Below, one piece after another: positions 1 through 8,099 of a stretch of DNA of 40,195 bases. The stretch comes from Proteiniphilum sp. (GTDB lineage: Bacteria; Bacteroidota; Bacteroidia; Bacteroidales; Dysgonomonadaceae). The position numbers and the translations under genes are program-made. The stretch lies in assembly GCA_011620695.1 (NCBI GenBank), contig WOYT01000086.1, positions 1-40,195 on the forward strand, given 5' to 3'. The notes beneath the pieces are model-generated. The model searched no databases. It was not told the DNA's origin and worked only from the letters and a program-made list of their open reading frames with translations. Each line of letters starts with the position of its first letter. Position 1 is the stretch's first letter.

Positions 1-119
1 TCCTCAAAAACAGCATTGGACGCTTTTGCAAAAGCGTCCAACACCATAAAACCTATATTGTGGCGGGTTTGCTCATAATCAGGTCCGATGTTGCCCAATC
101 CCGCAATCAAATATTTCAT
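1..119 (-). CDS. pth: Peptidyl-tRNA hydrolase, N-terminal part (cut by window edge)
   Basis: Pth releases the peptide from peptidyl-tRNAs that fall off ribosomes, so the tRNA can be reused. Only about the first 40 codons are inside the window. They begin [20 protein letters not shown] and continue to [10 protein letters not shown], which matches the family signature in which GLGNxGxxYxxTRHNxGF starts the protein and the histidine of TRHN is catalytic. The start ATG lies 16 bases after the stop of rplY on the same strand. rplY-pth is a common pairing in bacteria, so co-transcription from the rplY promoter is likely. The rest of the gene runs off the left edge, so nothing can be said about its integrity. 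Confidence 0.9.
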   Translation of the reverse strand, partial: MKYLIAGLGNIGPDYEQTRHNIGFMVLDAFAKASNAVFE

Positions 120-135
120 CACATAGCCTGTTAGG

Positions 136-714
136 TTACTGAGCCTTGGCAGCAGCACCTCTGGCAGCACGTGTCAGCTGTACGCGGCATACCACTGCGT
201 TCTTCGCGTTCAATATCTCCAGGTTGTCAAATGCAAGATCTCCCACCTGAATCGATTTACCAAGTTCCAGATTCTCCACATTCACCACCAGCTCTTCCGG
301 CAGGTTAGCAGGCAGCGCTTTCACTTTCAGCTTACGAATGTCGAGCGAGAGCTTACCACCGGCTCTCACACCGGCTGCAAGTCCTTCCAGACGTACCGGG
401 ATCTGAATCACCACCGGTTTATCTTCAAATACATGGAGGAAATCAATATGGAGGATGTTGTCTTTCACCGGGTGAAACTGGATCTCCTTCACGATACCCA
501 TCAGCTTCTTTTCTCCCAGGTCGAGGTTCACCAGAAATACTTCGGGTGTATAAACCAGATTGCGGACATCGCTGCTCTTCACCACAAAGTTGAGATTCTC
601 TCCCTCGTTACCACCGTAAACGACACAGGGGATCAGTCCTTCTCTGCGGTAAGCTCTGGCCGCTTTTTTCCCAAAATCATCCCTGACTTCGCCTTTTAAA
701 TCAAACGTTTTCAT
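136..714 (-). CDS. rplY: 50S ribosomal protein L25/general stress protein Ctc
   Basis: The 192-residue protein is the long L25/CTC/TL5 form, which binds 5S rRNA in the large ribosomal subunit. The N-terminal 5S-binding L25 domain covers about residues 1-90 (starting [11 protein letters not shown], with [13 protein letters not shown] near residue 25). A TL5-type beta domain follows to about residue 175, with the typical [20 protein letters not shown] and [10 protein letters not shown] segments. The tail is rich in alanine and lysine ([10 protein letters not shown]), as is usual in Bacteroidetes homologues. It is the first gene before pth, with a good promoter about 90 bases upstream. The length fits the family and no defect is visible. 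Confidence 0.95.
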   Translation of the reverse strand: MKTFDLKGEVRDDFGKKAARAYRREGLIPCVVYGGNEGENLNFVVKSSDVRNLVYTPEVFLVNLDLGEKKLMGIVKEIQFHPVKDNILHIDFLHVFEDKPVVIQIPVRLEGLAAGVRAGGKLSLDIRKLKVKALPANLPEELVVNVENLELGKSIQVGDLAFDNLEILNAKNAVVCRVQLTRAARGAAAKAQ

Positions 715-804
715 TTTTTTTCTAATTGTTGTTTTGTGTGTTACTCAAAATAAAGCTGCTTTCTTTATTTCCCATCACACTTGGGAGCCCTCAAAAAAGC
801 GGCG

Positions 805-835
805 CAAAGATAGTGATTTTCTTTTTATTGTGCAA
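805..835 (-). promoter_or_regulatory. Promoter of rplY-pth
   Basis: On the minus strand a perfect Bacteroidetes -7 element, TATCTTTG, lies at 812-805. A TTG lies at 835-833, leaving a 20-base spacer, which fits the usual -33/-7 spacing. The start codon of rplY is about 90 bases downstream, so the transcript has a moderate leader. Confidence 0.75.
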
Positions 836-951
836 TTATTCACCGGCTCTTTTTCAGGCGATCCATCGCTATCTGCAGCTCAACAGCCAATTATCTCACA
901 ACAAACCTTCTTCTTTTCCAATTTCCTGCAGGTAAATAGCAAAAAAATAAC

Positions 952-959
952 TACTTTTG
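952..959 (+). promoter_or_regulatory. -7 promoter element of the nusB operon
   Basis: TACTTTTG matches TAnnTTTG exactly. No good TTTG is seen at the expected -33 distance. If used, transcription starts near 966 and the leader before nusB is about 100 bases long. Confidence 0.6.
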
Positions 960-965
960 CAGTTC

Positions 966-1066
966 GAATGTAGGTTCACTGAGGTGAGGCACTTTTCGCC
1001 GCGGCATGAACAAGGGTGAATAGGGCTAAAGCTCACTCAGCTTAACTAAATAAGTTCATTTAAACG
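966..1066 (+). ncRNA. Candidate structured 5' leader of nusB
   Basis: Reading the sequence for base pairing, 979-990 can pair with 1031-1040 over ten base pairs with two single-G bulges, enclosing about 40 bases. An alternative local hairpin, AAGCT-cactc-AGCTT at 1029-1043, uses the same 3' bases, so the two folds exclude each other. GTTCA at 974-978 can pair with TGAAC at 1007-1011. I recognise no known riboswitch or RNA family here. It is a prediction by eye, without a folding calculation or conservation data. Confidence 0.3.
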
Positions 1067-1993
1067 ATGATAAACAGGAATTTAATTCGTATCCGGATTG
1101 TACAGATCGTCTATTCATGGTACCAGAATACGAATAAAGATTTGCGTAGCGCAGAAAAAGAGCTCCTTTTCGGCCTGCAAAAATCATATGATCTTTACTT
1201 CTATCTGCTCTCACTGATGGTGGAACTGACCAAAGCATACGAAAGCAGGGTGGAGGCCAAGAAGAACAGACATCTCCCCTCCTGGGAAGATCTCAACCCC
1301 AACACCCATCTGATCAAAAACAGGTTCATGCAACAGCTGATCCGTAACAGGCAAATGCGGCATTACCTGGCCGAAAGGCCGATGATCTGGGATGCTGACA
1401 CCTCATTTTTGAAGAACCTGCTCGACACCATCCTCGACTCCGATATCTATAAGAGCTATTCAGAGATTCCCTCTCCCAGCTATGAGGAGGATCGCGAGTT
1501 CTGGAGGAAGTGCTTCAAGCAGTTCATCTACCTCAATGAAGAGCTCGATGAGATACTGGAAGATGAGTGCATCTACTGGAATGATGATGTTGAGATTGTT
1601 CAGAGCTTTGTTTTGAAAACCATCAAGAAGTTCTCAGAGGAGATGGGTGAAGAGCAGCCACTGCTGCCCATGTTCAAGGATGAAGAAGACCGCGAATTTG
1701 CATTGAAGCTGTTGCACAACACCATCCTGAATGAAAAAACATATCGGGCGCTTATTGAGAAACATACTGAAAAGTGGGATTTTGAACGGATTGCATTCAT
1801 GGATCTGATCATCATGCAGGTGGCTCTCTCTGAGATCTTCACCTTTGATTCCATCCCTACCAGCGTCTCTCTCAATGAATACATTGAGATTGCAAAATCA
1901 TACAGCACACCCAAGAGCAGCACATTTATCAACGGCATATTGGATGCAATTGTGCAGGAGATCAAACAAGAAAATCGTATCTTTAAAAATTAA
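1067..1993 (+). CDS. nusB: Transcription antitermination factor NusB
   Basis: NusB binds boxA RNA together with ribosomal protein S10 (NusE) and helps RNA polymerase read through rRNA operons. The protein has 308 residues, about twice the E. coli length, as is normal in Bacteroidetes. The N-terminus begins MINRNLIRIRIVQIVYSWYQ, a lineage-typical copy of the helical NusB start. The conserved core lies in the C-terminal third (about residues 190-300: LLPMFKDEEDREFALKLLHN, then the DLIIMQVALSEI and SVSLNEYIEIAKSYS segments and the FINGILDAI helix). It heads an operon with yajC 26 bases downstream. The leader upstream may be structured, which raises the possibility of control at the RNA level, but that is inference. 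Confidence 0.95.
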   Translation: MINRNLIRIRIVQIVYSWYQNTNKDLRSAEKELLFGLQKSYDLYFYLLSLMVELTKAYESRVEAKKNRHLPSWEDLNPNTHLIKNRFMQQLIRNRQMRHYLAERPMIWDADTSFLKNLLDTILDSDIYKSYSEIPSPSYEEDREFWRKCFKQFIYLNEELDEILEDECIYWNDDVEIVQSFVLKTIKKFSEEMGEEQPLLPMFKDEEDREFALKLLHNTILNEKTYRALIEKHTEKWDFERIAFMDLIIMQVALSEIFTFDSIPTSVSLNEYIEIAKSYSTPKSSTFINGILDAIVQEIKQENRIFKN

Positions 1994-2019
1994 TTTACAC
2001 ACTCTAAAAAATTATTTGT

Positions 2020-2331
2020 ATGAATATTCTATTACAAGCAGCACAGGGCGGCGGCATGTCGGGCATGGGTAGCACCCTCTTCATGATGGTGGCTATCATC
2101 GCCGTATTTTACTTTTTCATGATCCGCCCACAGCAGAAGAAACAGAAAGAGTTACAGAGGAGCCGTGAAGCAATGAAGGTGGGAGACAAGGTGGTCACCT
2201 CCGGCGGCATCCACGGCCGGATCAAGGAGGTAGGTGAGAACTGGTTCCTGATAGAGGTTGCCGATGGGGTGAAAATTAAATTTGATAAAGCCTCGGTCTT
2301 TGCCTCTACAGCAGATGTAACGGCACCCTAA
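2020..2331 (+). CDS. yajC: Preprotein translocase subunit YajC
   Basis: YajC is a small inner-membrane protein that associates with SecDF and the SecYEG translocon. This 103-residue copy has a short N-terminal segment rich in glycine and methionine (AAQGGGMSGMGS) and one transmembrane helix at about residues 17-36. The family signature FFMIRPQQKKQKE follows, and then a small cytoplasmic beta domain (GDKVVTSGGIHGRI). It sits between nusB and the ybbR-like gene with short gaps (26 and 13 bases), so it belongs to the same operon. The length and motif order are normal. Confidence 0.95.
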   Translation: MNILLQAAQGGGMSGMGSTLFMMVAIIAVFYFFMIRPQQKKQKELQRSREAMKVGDKVVTSGGIHGRIKEVGENWFLIEVADGVKIKFDKASVFASTADVTAP

Positions 2332-2344
2332 TAATATTCGGGTC

Positions 2345-3340
2345 ATGGAGGTAAAAGCCATCATTGAAAAATGGAAACCTAAAGTAAAAGACTTTTTTTT
2401 CACCTTCCCGTGGAAAAATACGCTCTTTTTTTTATTTTTTCTACTGCTGGCTTTCATCTTCTGGCTGATGCTCTTCTTCCAAAAGGAGAATGTAGAGGGG
2501 ACCTACCGTATTCCTCTGAAGTACACCAACATCCCTGAAGATGTGGTCTTTGACTATCCCCTGCCCGATTATGTAGAGGTGAGCATCACCGACAACGGAG
2601 CTGCCATCTTCCGACTCGACATCAGCAAGAAAGACTCGCTCGAAATCAACGTGGGGGAGCTGACCGAAGGGGGCATCAGCAGCCTGCAGGGTGACCAGTA
2701 CCGCCAGCTAATCCGCTCACGTTTCTTTTCAAGTACCAACATCAGGGGTTATTACCCGATGATCATCAACCTCTCCACCTCGAAACTGCAAAGCAAAGAG
2801 TTAAAGGTTGTTTTCGACGGGGAGATCACCACCAGCAGGGCTAACCTGGTTGCCGACAGTGTCACATTCCTGCCGGAACAGGTAACCGCCTACGGCTCCC
2901 AGGAGTCGCTCAGTAAGCTGGAGCATGCAACAACCGAGTACACGGTCTTCAGGAACCTGAAGGCCACCTCACAGCTGCCTGTTTCCATAAAACAGGTTGA
3001 GGGGGTTAAGTTCGTACCCGATCAGGTAGAGATCTTCATTCCAATAAAGGAATACACGGAGCGTACCATCGAGGTGCCCATCACAGCCACAGGGTTGCCT
3101 GGCAAGCTGGATGTGAAATTTTTCCCTTCGCGTGCCAGCGTCTCTTTCTCGGTAACCCTGGATGAATACCGCAAGATTACCCCCGAGGATTTCGAGATTG
3201 AGTTGAATTACCGTACTTTCTACCAGAACGAAGATGGCAGGGTGGAACTAAAACTGAGCAAAAGCCCGGCAGCTGCTCAGGACATCCGCATCTCCCCCTC
3301 ATCCGTGGAGTTTCTCTTTGAAACCAGGTCTGATCAATGA
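2345..3340 (+). CDS. YbbR-domain membrane protein (CdaR-like)
   Basis: This is a membrane-anchored protein of 331 residues with one N-terminal transmembrane helix (about residues 25-45, rich in Phe and Leu) followed by an extracytoplasmic part made of YbbR-like beta repeats. Typical repeat pieces are the QSKELKVVFDGEI segment followed by VTFLPEQVTAYGS near the middle, and PDQVEIFIPI followed by RTIEVPI later. In Firmicutes the YbbR protein CdaR regulates the diadenylate cyclase CdaA. No cyclase gene is visible here, so its role in this organism is unknown. The stop codon overlaps the coaE start (ATGA), which indicates translational coupling. The nusB-yajC-ybbR-coaE order is typical of Bacteroidales. 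Confidence 0.85.
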   Translation: MEVKAIIEKWKPKVKDFFFTFPWKNTLFFLFFLLLAFIFWLMLFFQKENVEGTYRIPLKYTNIPEDVVFDYPLPDYVEVSITDNGAAIFRLDISKKDSLEINVGELTEGGISSLQGDQYRQLIRSRFFSSTNIRGYYPMIINLSTSKLQSKELKVVFDGEITTSRANLVADSVTFLPEQVTAYGSQESLSKLEHATTEYTVFRNLKATSQLPVSIKQVEGVKFVPDQVEIFIPIKEYTERTIEVPITATGLPGKLDVKFFPSRASVSFSVTLDEYRKITPEDFEIELNYRTFYQNEDGRVELKLSKSPAAAQDIRISPSSVEFLFETRSDQ

Positions 3341-3930
3341 TCACTGCAGGGATCACCGGTGGCATAGGGAGCGGCAAATCAGTTGTCAGCCAGCTGTTCC
3401 GCCTGCAGGGAGTACCTGTCTTTGATGCCGACAAGGAAGCCAAGCAGCTCAATGACACCTCACCGCTCATCCGAAGAGAGTTAACTGCCCTTTTCGGCAA
3501 AGAGCTCTATGCCGGAGGTAAGCTCAACCGTCCCCTGCTGGCCTCCCTGATCTTTGGCAACAGGAAAAAGGTGGCAGCGGTCAATGCCATCGTGCATCCT
3601 GTTCTTGCCCGGTCTTTTCTGGAGTGGCGCAGTCGTCATCCCGATCGACCGCTGGTGATGATTGAGGCAGCTCTTCTCTTCGAGGCCGGATTTGTTCAAT
3701 ATCTCGACAGGGTGATCACCGTCTATGCACCGGAATCAATTCGTCTGGCAAGGGTAACAGAACGCGATCACACCACCGAGGAGGCCGTGCGGGAGAGAAT
3801 GAAACATCAGATGCCGGAAGAGGAGAAAATGAAATTATCCGATTATGTGATCTATAACAACGGGGAAGAGTCGCTCATCCGACAGTCAACAACAATCTTC
3901 GACGATCTCATGCGGTTGGCAGCACAATAA
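3337..3930 (+). CDS. coaE: Dephospho-CoA kinase
   Basis: CoaE phosphorylates the 3'-hydroxyl of dephospho-CoA with ATP, the last step of coenzyme A synthesis. The P-loop GGIGSGKS is at residues 8-15, followed by FDADKEAKQL, which carries the substrate-binding aspartate. IEAALLFEAGF is the family's core motif near the middle. RVTERD and the C-terminal DYVIYNNG segment are also typical. At 197 residues the length is normal. The start overlaps the stop of the YbbR gene by four bases, so its translation is probably coupled. It is the last gene of the nusB operon; no clear terminator follows, and a new promoter starts within about 50 bases. Confidence 0.95.
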   Translation: MITAGITGGIGSGKSVVSQLFRLQGVPVFDADKEAKQLNDTSPLIRRELTALFGKELYAGGKLNRPLLASLIFGNRKKVAAVNAIVHPVLARSFLEWRSRHPDRPLVMIEAALLFEAGFVQYLDRVITVYAPESIRLARVTERDHTTEEAVRERMKHQMPEEEKMKLSDYVIYNNGEESLIRQSTTIFDDLMRLAAQ

Positions 3931-3978
3931 AAAGATTGTTCTCAACCGATTATGACATCGTATCACATCGAAAAATTG

Positions 3979-3986
3979 TATTTTTG
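3979..3986 (+). promoter_or_regulatory. -7 promoter element of the winged-helix gene
   Basis: TATTTTTG matches TAnnTTTG. It lies 62 bases before the start at 4049. A -33 TTTG at the right distance is not obvious. Confidence 0.55.
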
Positions 3987-4048
3987 CAAAATTAACATTA
4001 CCTTTGCCACTTTCAATACTTTAGGTTATTCAAATAAACAGCAACAAC

Positions 4049-4246
4049 ATGATTGAAAAAATTGGGATCAACGCAGGTAAAGTATGGACCATCCTTGATG
4101 AAAAGGGTCGTCAGAATGTAAAGGAGGTAAAAAAAGCAGCTAAGCTGACAGACAAGGATCTCTATGCTGCCATCGGATGGCTGGCCAGAGAAGGCAAAGT
4201 GGTAATGGAAGAGGTAGAAAAGGAGATCTACATCTCATTGAGCTAA
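4049..4246 (+). CDS. Small winged helix-turn-helix protein (DUF2582 type)
   Basis: The protein has only 65 residues and matches, by eye, the small winged-helix family DUF2582 that is common in Bacteroidetes. It starts MIEKIGINAGKVWTILDEKG, continues with a helix-turn-helix (VKEVKKAAKLTDKDLYAAIG) and ends with a beta wing (LAREGKVVMEEVEKEIYISL). The fold suggests nucleic-acid binding, but the target and role are unknown. It has its own -7 element and stands alone between coaE and the convergent yitT-like gene. The start is supported by the complete fold beginning at this ATG. Confidence 0.8.
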   Translation: MIEKIGINAGKVWTILDEKGRQNVKEVKKAAKLTDKDLYAAIGWLAREGKVVMEEVEKEIYISLS

Positions 4247-4304
4247 GCGGCATCACCTATCAATCGATTTTCTACCTGGTAGATAAGGCAGCAAAGGGTC
4301 CGGC

Positions 4305-5174
4305 TCACTTCATCTGATCGAACCCTTTGCCGTAAACACCAACCACATTGCTTTGTGAGATGAAAGCATTCTCATCGATCCGTTTCACCAATCGGAAAAT
4401 GGAGGTCGATTCTGTCTTACGGGCCAGTATGATGAGCACTTTCTGCGGCTGCTGTGAATACCAGCCGGTGCCCTCCAGCACGGTACATCCGCGGTTCAGT
4501 TCTGAATTGACGTGAGAGGCAATCTCGTTGTAGCGGGAGGAGAAGATGATGAACTGCACCGACTGACGGGCACCGTTGATCACCAGGTCCACCGTATAAT
4601 ACATCACCGAGACCACGATCAGACCGTAAATAATTTTCTCTAAGCTCTGAAAAAGCAGGTAGGAGCTGCTCACGATGATCAGGTCGATGTAGAGCAGACC
4701 GCGCCCCATGCTGATGTAGCGATACTTGGTGATGATGGCACCCAGGATATCAGTGCCCCCGGTGCTGGCATTGCGGGTATAGACCAGTCCCAGTCCTGTG
4801 CCGCTGCAAACGGCGCCGATGATACTGGTAATCAGTGGATCGGTATGTACGATCGCCTCGGTGATAAGGTTCTCGGCCACACCCATCAGCAGGGTCACCC
4901 CCACCACGCCGTAGAGTGCCCTGAAGACGTACCCCTTGCCCAGGATGAACCAGGCCAGAACCATCATGATGCTGTTGCCCAGGAGAAAGGTGACGAAGAC
5001 CGGCAGTCCGAATGCATACTTGAAGAGCAGCCCCACGCCGCCCAGGCCACCCACCACGATCTGGTTGGGCATGATAAAACCGGTGAAACCCACCGCGAAC
5101 AGCACCAGCCCCACCGTGATGATCAGGTAATCCTTCCAGTAGAACGATTTGAGATACCGAACCTCTTTGTCCAT
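4305..5174 (-). CDS. YitT family membrane protein (DUF161 + DUF2179)
   Basis: The 289-residue protein has five or six predicted membrane helices in its first 200 residues. They carry the family's hallmark FIMPNQIVVGGLGGVG near residue 33 and NASTGGTDILG near residue 135. A soluble C-terminal DUF2179 domain follows (about 205-289), ending in the typical VVGVYGKGFDQMK. The function of the family is not established; some members are discussed as transporters. The gene lies 52 bases after leuS on the same strand and may be read from the leuS promoter. Between its stop and the convergent winged-helix gene (4247-4304) I see no convincing terminator. Confidence 0.85.
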   Translation of the reverse strand: MDKEVRYLKSFYWKDYLIITVGLVLFAVGFTGFIMPNQIVVGGLGGVGLLFKYAFGLPVFVTFLLGNSIMMVLAWFILGKGYVFRALYGVVGVTLLMGVAENLITEAIVHTDPLITSIIGAVCSGTGLGLVYTRNASTGGTDILGAIITKYRYISMGRGLLYIDLIIVSSSYLLFQSLEKIIYGLIVVSVMYYTVDLVINGARQSVQFIIFSSRYNEIASHVNSELNRGCTVLEGTGWYSQQPQKVLIILARKTESTSIFRLVKRIDENAFISQSNVVGVYGKGFDQMK

Positions 5175-5226
5175 AAAGGGATGAAATTAATAAGGTATGA
5201 TAAGAGGGTTGCCGCGAAAGTGATGA

Positions 5227-7980
5227 TCAGAGCACCACATTGACAATTTTCCCGGGAACGATGATCACCTTTTTCGCTGTTTTACCTTCCAGCCACTTCT
5301 GAGAGTTGGGATGAACCAGCACCGCCTGTTCAATCTCTTCCCGTGTGGCGTCGGCCGCGAACTCAATCACGAAGCGTGACTTGCCGTTAAAAGAGATGGC
5401 ATAAGGGAAAGTATCCTCTTTCAGGTACTCCTCATTCCAGGCAGGCCAGGCAGCATCACAGACCGATGTCTCGTTGCCCAGGGCATGCCACAGCTCCTCC
5501 GCGATATGGGGTGCGAAGGGGGCCAGGCAGACCACCAGCTCGCTCAGTATGCTGCGGTTGCGGCATCTCATCGCTGTCAGCTCATTGACACAGATCATGA
5601 AGGCGGAGACGGAGGTGTTGAAGGAGACCTGCTCAATGTCGGAGGTCAACTTTTTGATCAGCCTGTGCAGCACCCTGAGCGCTTCCGGTGAGGGCTCCTC
5701 ATCGGTGAGGGCAAGGGCTTCACTCTGATAAAAGAGGTTCCACACCTTGCGCAGGAAGCGGTGCACACCGTCAATACCATTGGTATCCCACGGCTTGGAC
5801 TGCTCCAGCGGCCCGAGAAACATCTCGTATAGACGAAGGGTGTCGGCACCATAGCGGCTGACAATATCGTCGGGGTTCACGACGTTGAACATTGACTTCG
5901 ACATCTTCTCCACGGCCCACCCACAGATATACTTCCCATCCTCCAGGATGAACTCGGCAGTCTGGTACTCAGGGTTCCAGTTGCGGAATGCCTCAATGTC
6001 AAGGATGTCGTTGTGCACGATGTTCACATCCACATGGATGGGGGTCACCTCATACTGATCCTTCAGGTTGTAGGATACGAAACGGTTGCTGCCCTTGATG
6101 CGATAGACGAAGTTGCTGCGTCCCTGGATCATCCCCTGGTTGACCAGTTTTTGGAAAGGTTCATCCTCACAGACCACTCCGATATCGAAGAGGAACTTGT
6201 TCCAGAAGCGGCTATAGACAAGATGGCCGGTAGCATGCTCGGTACCCCCGATGTAGAGATCCACATTCCGCCAGTAACTGTTAGCCTCTTTCGATACCAG
6301 CGCCTCATCGTTGTGCGGATCCATGTAGCGGAGGTAGTAGGCCGATGAACCGGCAAAGCCCGGCATGGTGTTCAGCTCAAGGGGATAACCCTCCTTGGTG
6401 TGCCAGTTCTTTGCACGTCCCAGGGGGGGCTCACCCGTCTCCGTGGGCAGGAACTTATCCACCTCCGGCAGCTCCAGCGGCAGTTCCTCTTCCGGCAACG
6501 TGTAGGGCATCCCATCCTTGTAATAGATCGGGAACGGCTCACCCCAGTAACGCTGGCGTGAGAAGATGGCATCGCGCAGGCGGTAGTTGATCCTGCGATA
6601 ACCGAGTCCCCTCTGCTCCACCGCGTGGATGGCAGCAGGGATCGCCTCCTTGACGGTCAGCCCGTTGAGGAAGCCGGAATTGATCATCACGCCCTCCTTG
6701 GCGTCGAAGCTCTCCTCAGAGACATCACACCCCTCTATGAGCGGCACGATGGGTAGGTTGAAATGTCTGGCAAAGGCATAGTCGCGGCTGTCATGCGCCG
6801 GCACCGCCATGATGGCGCCGGTGCCGTAGCCGGCCAGCACATAATCGGAGATCCATATGGGAAGGCGTTCACCCGTGAAAGGATGGATGGCGTAGGCACC
6901 TGAGAAGACACCACTCACCGATCGGTCTGCAATCCGCTCCCGCTCGGTCTTTTTCCCGGTTTTATCGATATATTGCTTTACGGCATGGCGCTGTTCAGGG
7001 GTGGTGAGCTGATCCACCAGCTCACTCTCGGGGGCCAGCACCATGAAGGTGACGCCGAAGATGGTGTCGGCACGGGTGGTGAAGATGTCGAAAGTAACAT
7101 CACCTGTGGTTCTGAAATGGATCACGGCACCCTCACTGCGACCAATCCAGTTGCGTTGTGTCTCCTTGAGCGAGTCGCTCCATTCCACCTTCTCAAGCCC
7201 CTCCAGCAGGCGGGGTGCATAGGCCGAGACCCGCAGACACCACTGCCGCATCTTCTTCTGTTCCACAGGATATCCCCCGCGGATGGAGAGACCCTCGCTC
7301 ACCTCGTCGTTGGCCAGCACGGTACCCAGCTGCGGACACCAGTTGACCATGGTATCACCCAGGTAAGCGATGCGGTAGTTCATCAGGATCTCTTGTTGCT
7401 CCTTTTCACTCATGGCATTCCACTCCGCCGCCGTAAAGTTCATCGGTACGCTGCAGGCCAGGTCGAGACCCGCGCTGCCCTGTTGTGAAAACAGCTCCAC
7501 CAGTCCGGCAATAGGACGTGCCTGCTGAGCCTGGTTGCAGTAGTAGGAATGAAACATGCGGATGAAAGCCCATTGGGTCCACTTGTAATAAGCGGGGTCG
7601 CAGGTACGCACCTCCCGGCTCCAGTCGTAGGAGAACCCTATCTTATCCAGTTGTTTCCGGTAGCGGGCTATGTTCTGCTCGGTGGTGACGGCGGGATGCT
7701 GTCCCGTCTGAATGGCATACTGCTCGGCAGGAAGGCCATAGGCATCGTAACCCATAGGGTGCAGCACATTATAGCCCTGCAGTCGTTTGAATCGGGAAAA
7801 GATATCGGATGCAATATATCCCAGGGGATGACCAACATGCAGTCCGGCACCCGAAGGATAAGGAAACATATCGAGCACGTAGTACTTCGGTTTAGTAGCA
7901 TCTTCCGTCACCCTGTAGGTCTGCCGGTCAGCCCAGTACTGCTGCCACCGTTTTTCTATTTCTCCGAAATTGTAATCCAT
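5227..7980 (-). CDS. leuS: Leucyl-tRNA synthetase
   Basis: LeuRS charges tRNA-Leu and edits misactivated amino acids. The protein has 917 residues in the correct frame, starting [20 protein letters not shown]. The class I signatures are HVGH at residues 48-51 and KMSKS at 692-696. The editing domain (CP1) shows [11 protein letters not shown] and the [19 protein letters not shown] stretch with its conserved aspartate. The region after [11 protein letters not shown], where many bacterial enzymes hold zinc, has no cysteine cluster. An in-frame ATG further upstream would add 29 residues, but the -7 promoter element lies downstream of it, so the start at 7980 is preferred. Its length is somewhat above the E. 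coli enzyme, as is common in Bacteroidetes. Confidence 0.96.
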   Translation of the reverse strand: MDYNFGEIEKRWQQYWADRQTYRVTEDATKPKYYVLDMFPYPSGAGLHVGHPLGYIASDIFSRFKRLQGYNVLHPMGYDAYGLPAEQYAIQTGQHPAVTTEQNIARYRKQLDKIGFSYDWSREVRTCDPAYYKWTQWAFIRMFHSYYCNQAQQARPIAGLVELFSQQGSAGLDLACSVPMNFTAAEWNAMSEKEQQEILMNYRIAYLGDTMVNWCPQLGTVLANDEVSEGLSIRGGYPVEQKKMRQWCLRVSAYAPRLLEGLEKVEWSDSLKETQRNWIGRSEGAVIHFRTTGDVTFDIFTTRADTIFGVTFMVLAPESELVDQLTTPEQRHAVKQYIDKTGKKTERERIADRSVSGVFSGAYAIHPFTGERLPIWISDYVLAGYGTGAIMAVPAHDSRDYAFARHFNLPIVPLIEGCDVSEESFDAKEGVMINSGFLNGLTVKEAIPAAIHAVEQRGLGYRRINYRLRDAIFSRQRYWGEPFPIYYKDGMPYTLPEEELPLELPEVDKFLPTETGEPPLGRAKNWHTKEGYPLELNTMPGFAGSSAYYLRYMDPHNDEALVSKEANSYWRNVDLYIGGTEHATGHLVYSRFWNKFLFDIGVVCEDEPFQKLVNQGMIQGRSNFVYRIKGSNRFVSYNLKDQYEVTPIHVDVNIVHNDILDIEAFRNWNPEYQTAEFILEDGKYICGWAVEKMSKSMFNVVNPDDIVSRYGADTLRLYEMFLGPLEQSKPWDTNGIDGVHRFLRKVWNLFYQSEALALTDEEPSPEALRVLHRLIKKLTSDIEQVSFNTSVSAFMICVNELTAMRCRNRSILSELVVCLAPFAPHIAEELWHALGNETSVCDAAWPAWNEEYLKEDTFPYAISFNGKSRFVIEFAADATREEIEQAVLVHPNSQKWLEGKTAKKVIIVPGKIVNVVL

Positions 7981-8004
7981 TTCTTGCCATTTTAAAAAAC
8001 GGTG

Positions 8005-8012
8005 CAAAGATA
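8005..8012 (-). promoter_or_regulatory. -7 promoter element of leuS
   Basis: On the minus strand the sequence reads TATCTTTG, a perfect match. It is 24 bases before the chosen leuS start and downstream of the longer alternative start, so it decides the start. The -33 region is weak. Confidence 0.65.
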
Positions 8013-8099
8013 GCAAATAAGTTCTGATGTTGAACCATTCGGCCGGACCCTTTTGGTTCAGGAACAATATGGTTGGAAAACAATGGGAGAGGTTGGCTG

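Larger units (their letters stand above)
715..1066. other. Intergenic region between divergent rplY and nusB (352 bases)
   Basis: This stretch holds no convincing gene. Short open frames of 69 and 79 codons in 726-973 have no recognisable product and overlap both promoters. It contains the minus-strand rplY promoter (805-835), the plus-strand nusB -7 element (952-959) and a leader of about 100 bases in front of nusB that can form several stems (see the separate entry). Confidence 0.7.

Noticed and set aside
726-973. Two short open frames upstream of nusB
   Set aside because: They overlap both promoters, lack ribosome sites and have no family resemblance.
955-975. tRNA T-arm-like GTTCGAAT
   Set aside because: The flanks do not pair into a T stem and no acceptor or anticodon arms are present.
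4271-4283. TCTACC-T-GGTAGA palindrome between convergent genes, considered as terminator
   Set aside because: A hairpin would leave only a short stem after allowing a loop, and no T run follows.
7981-8067. N-terminal extension of LeuRS
   Set aside because: The -7 promoter element at 8005-8012 lies inside it, and the first 29 residues match nothing in the family.
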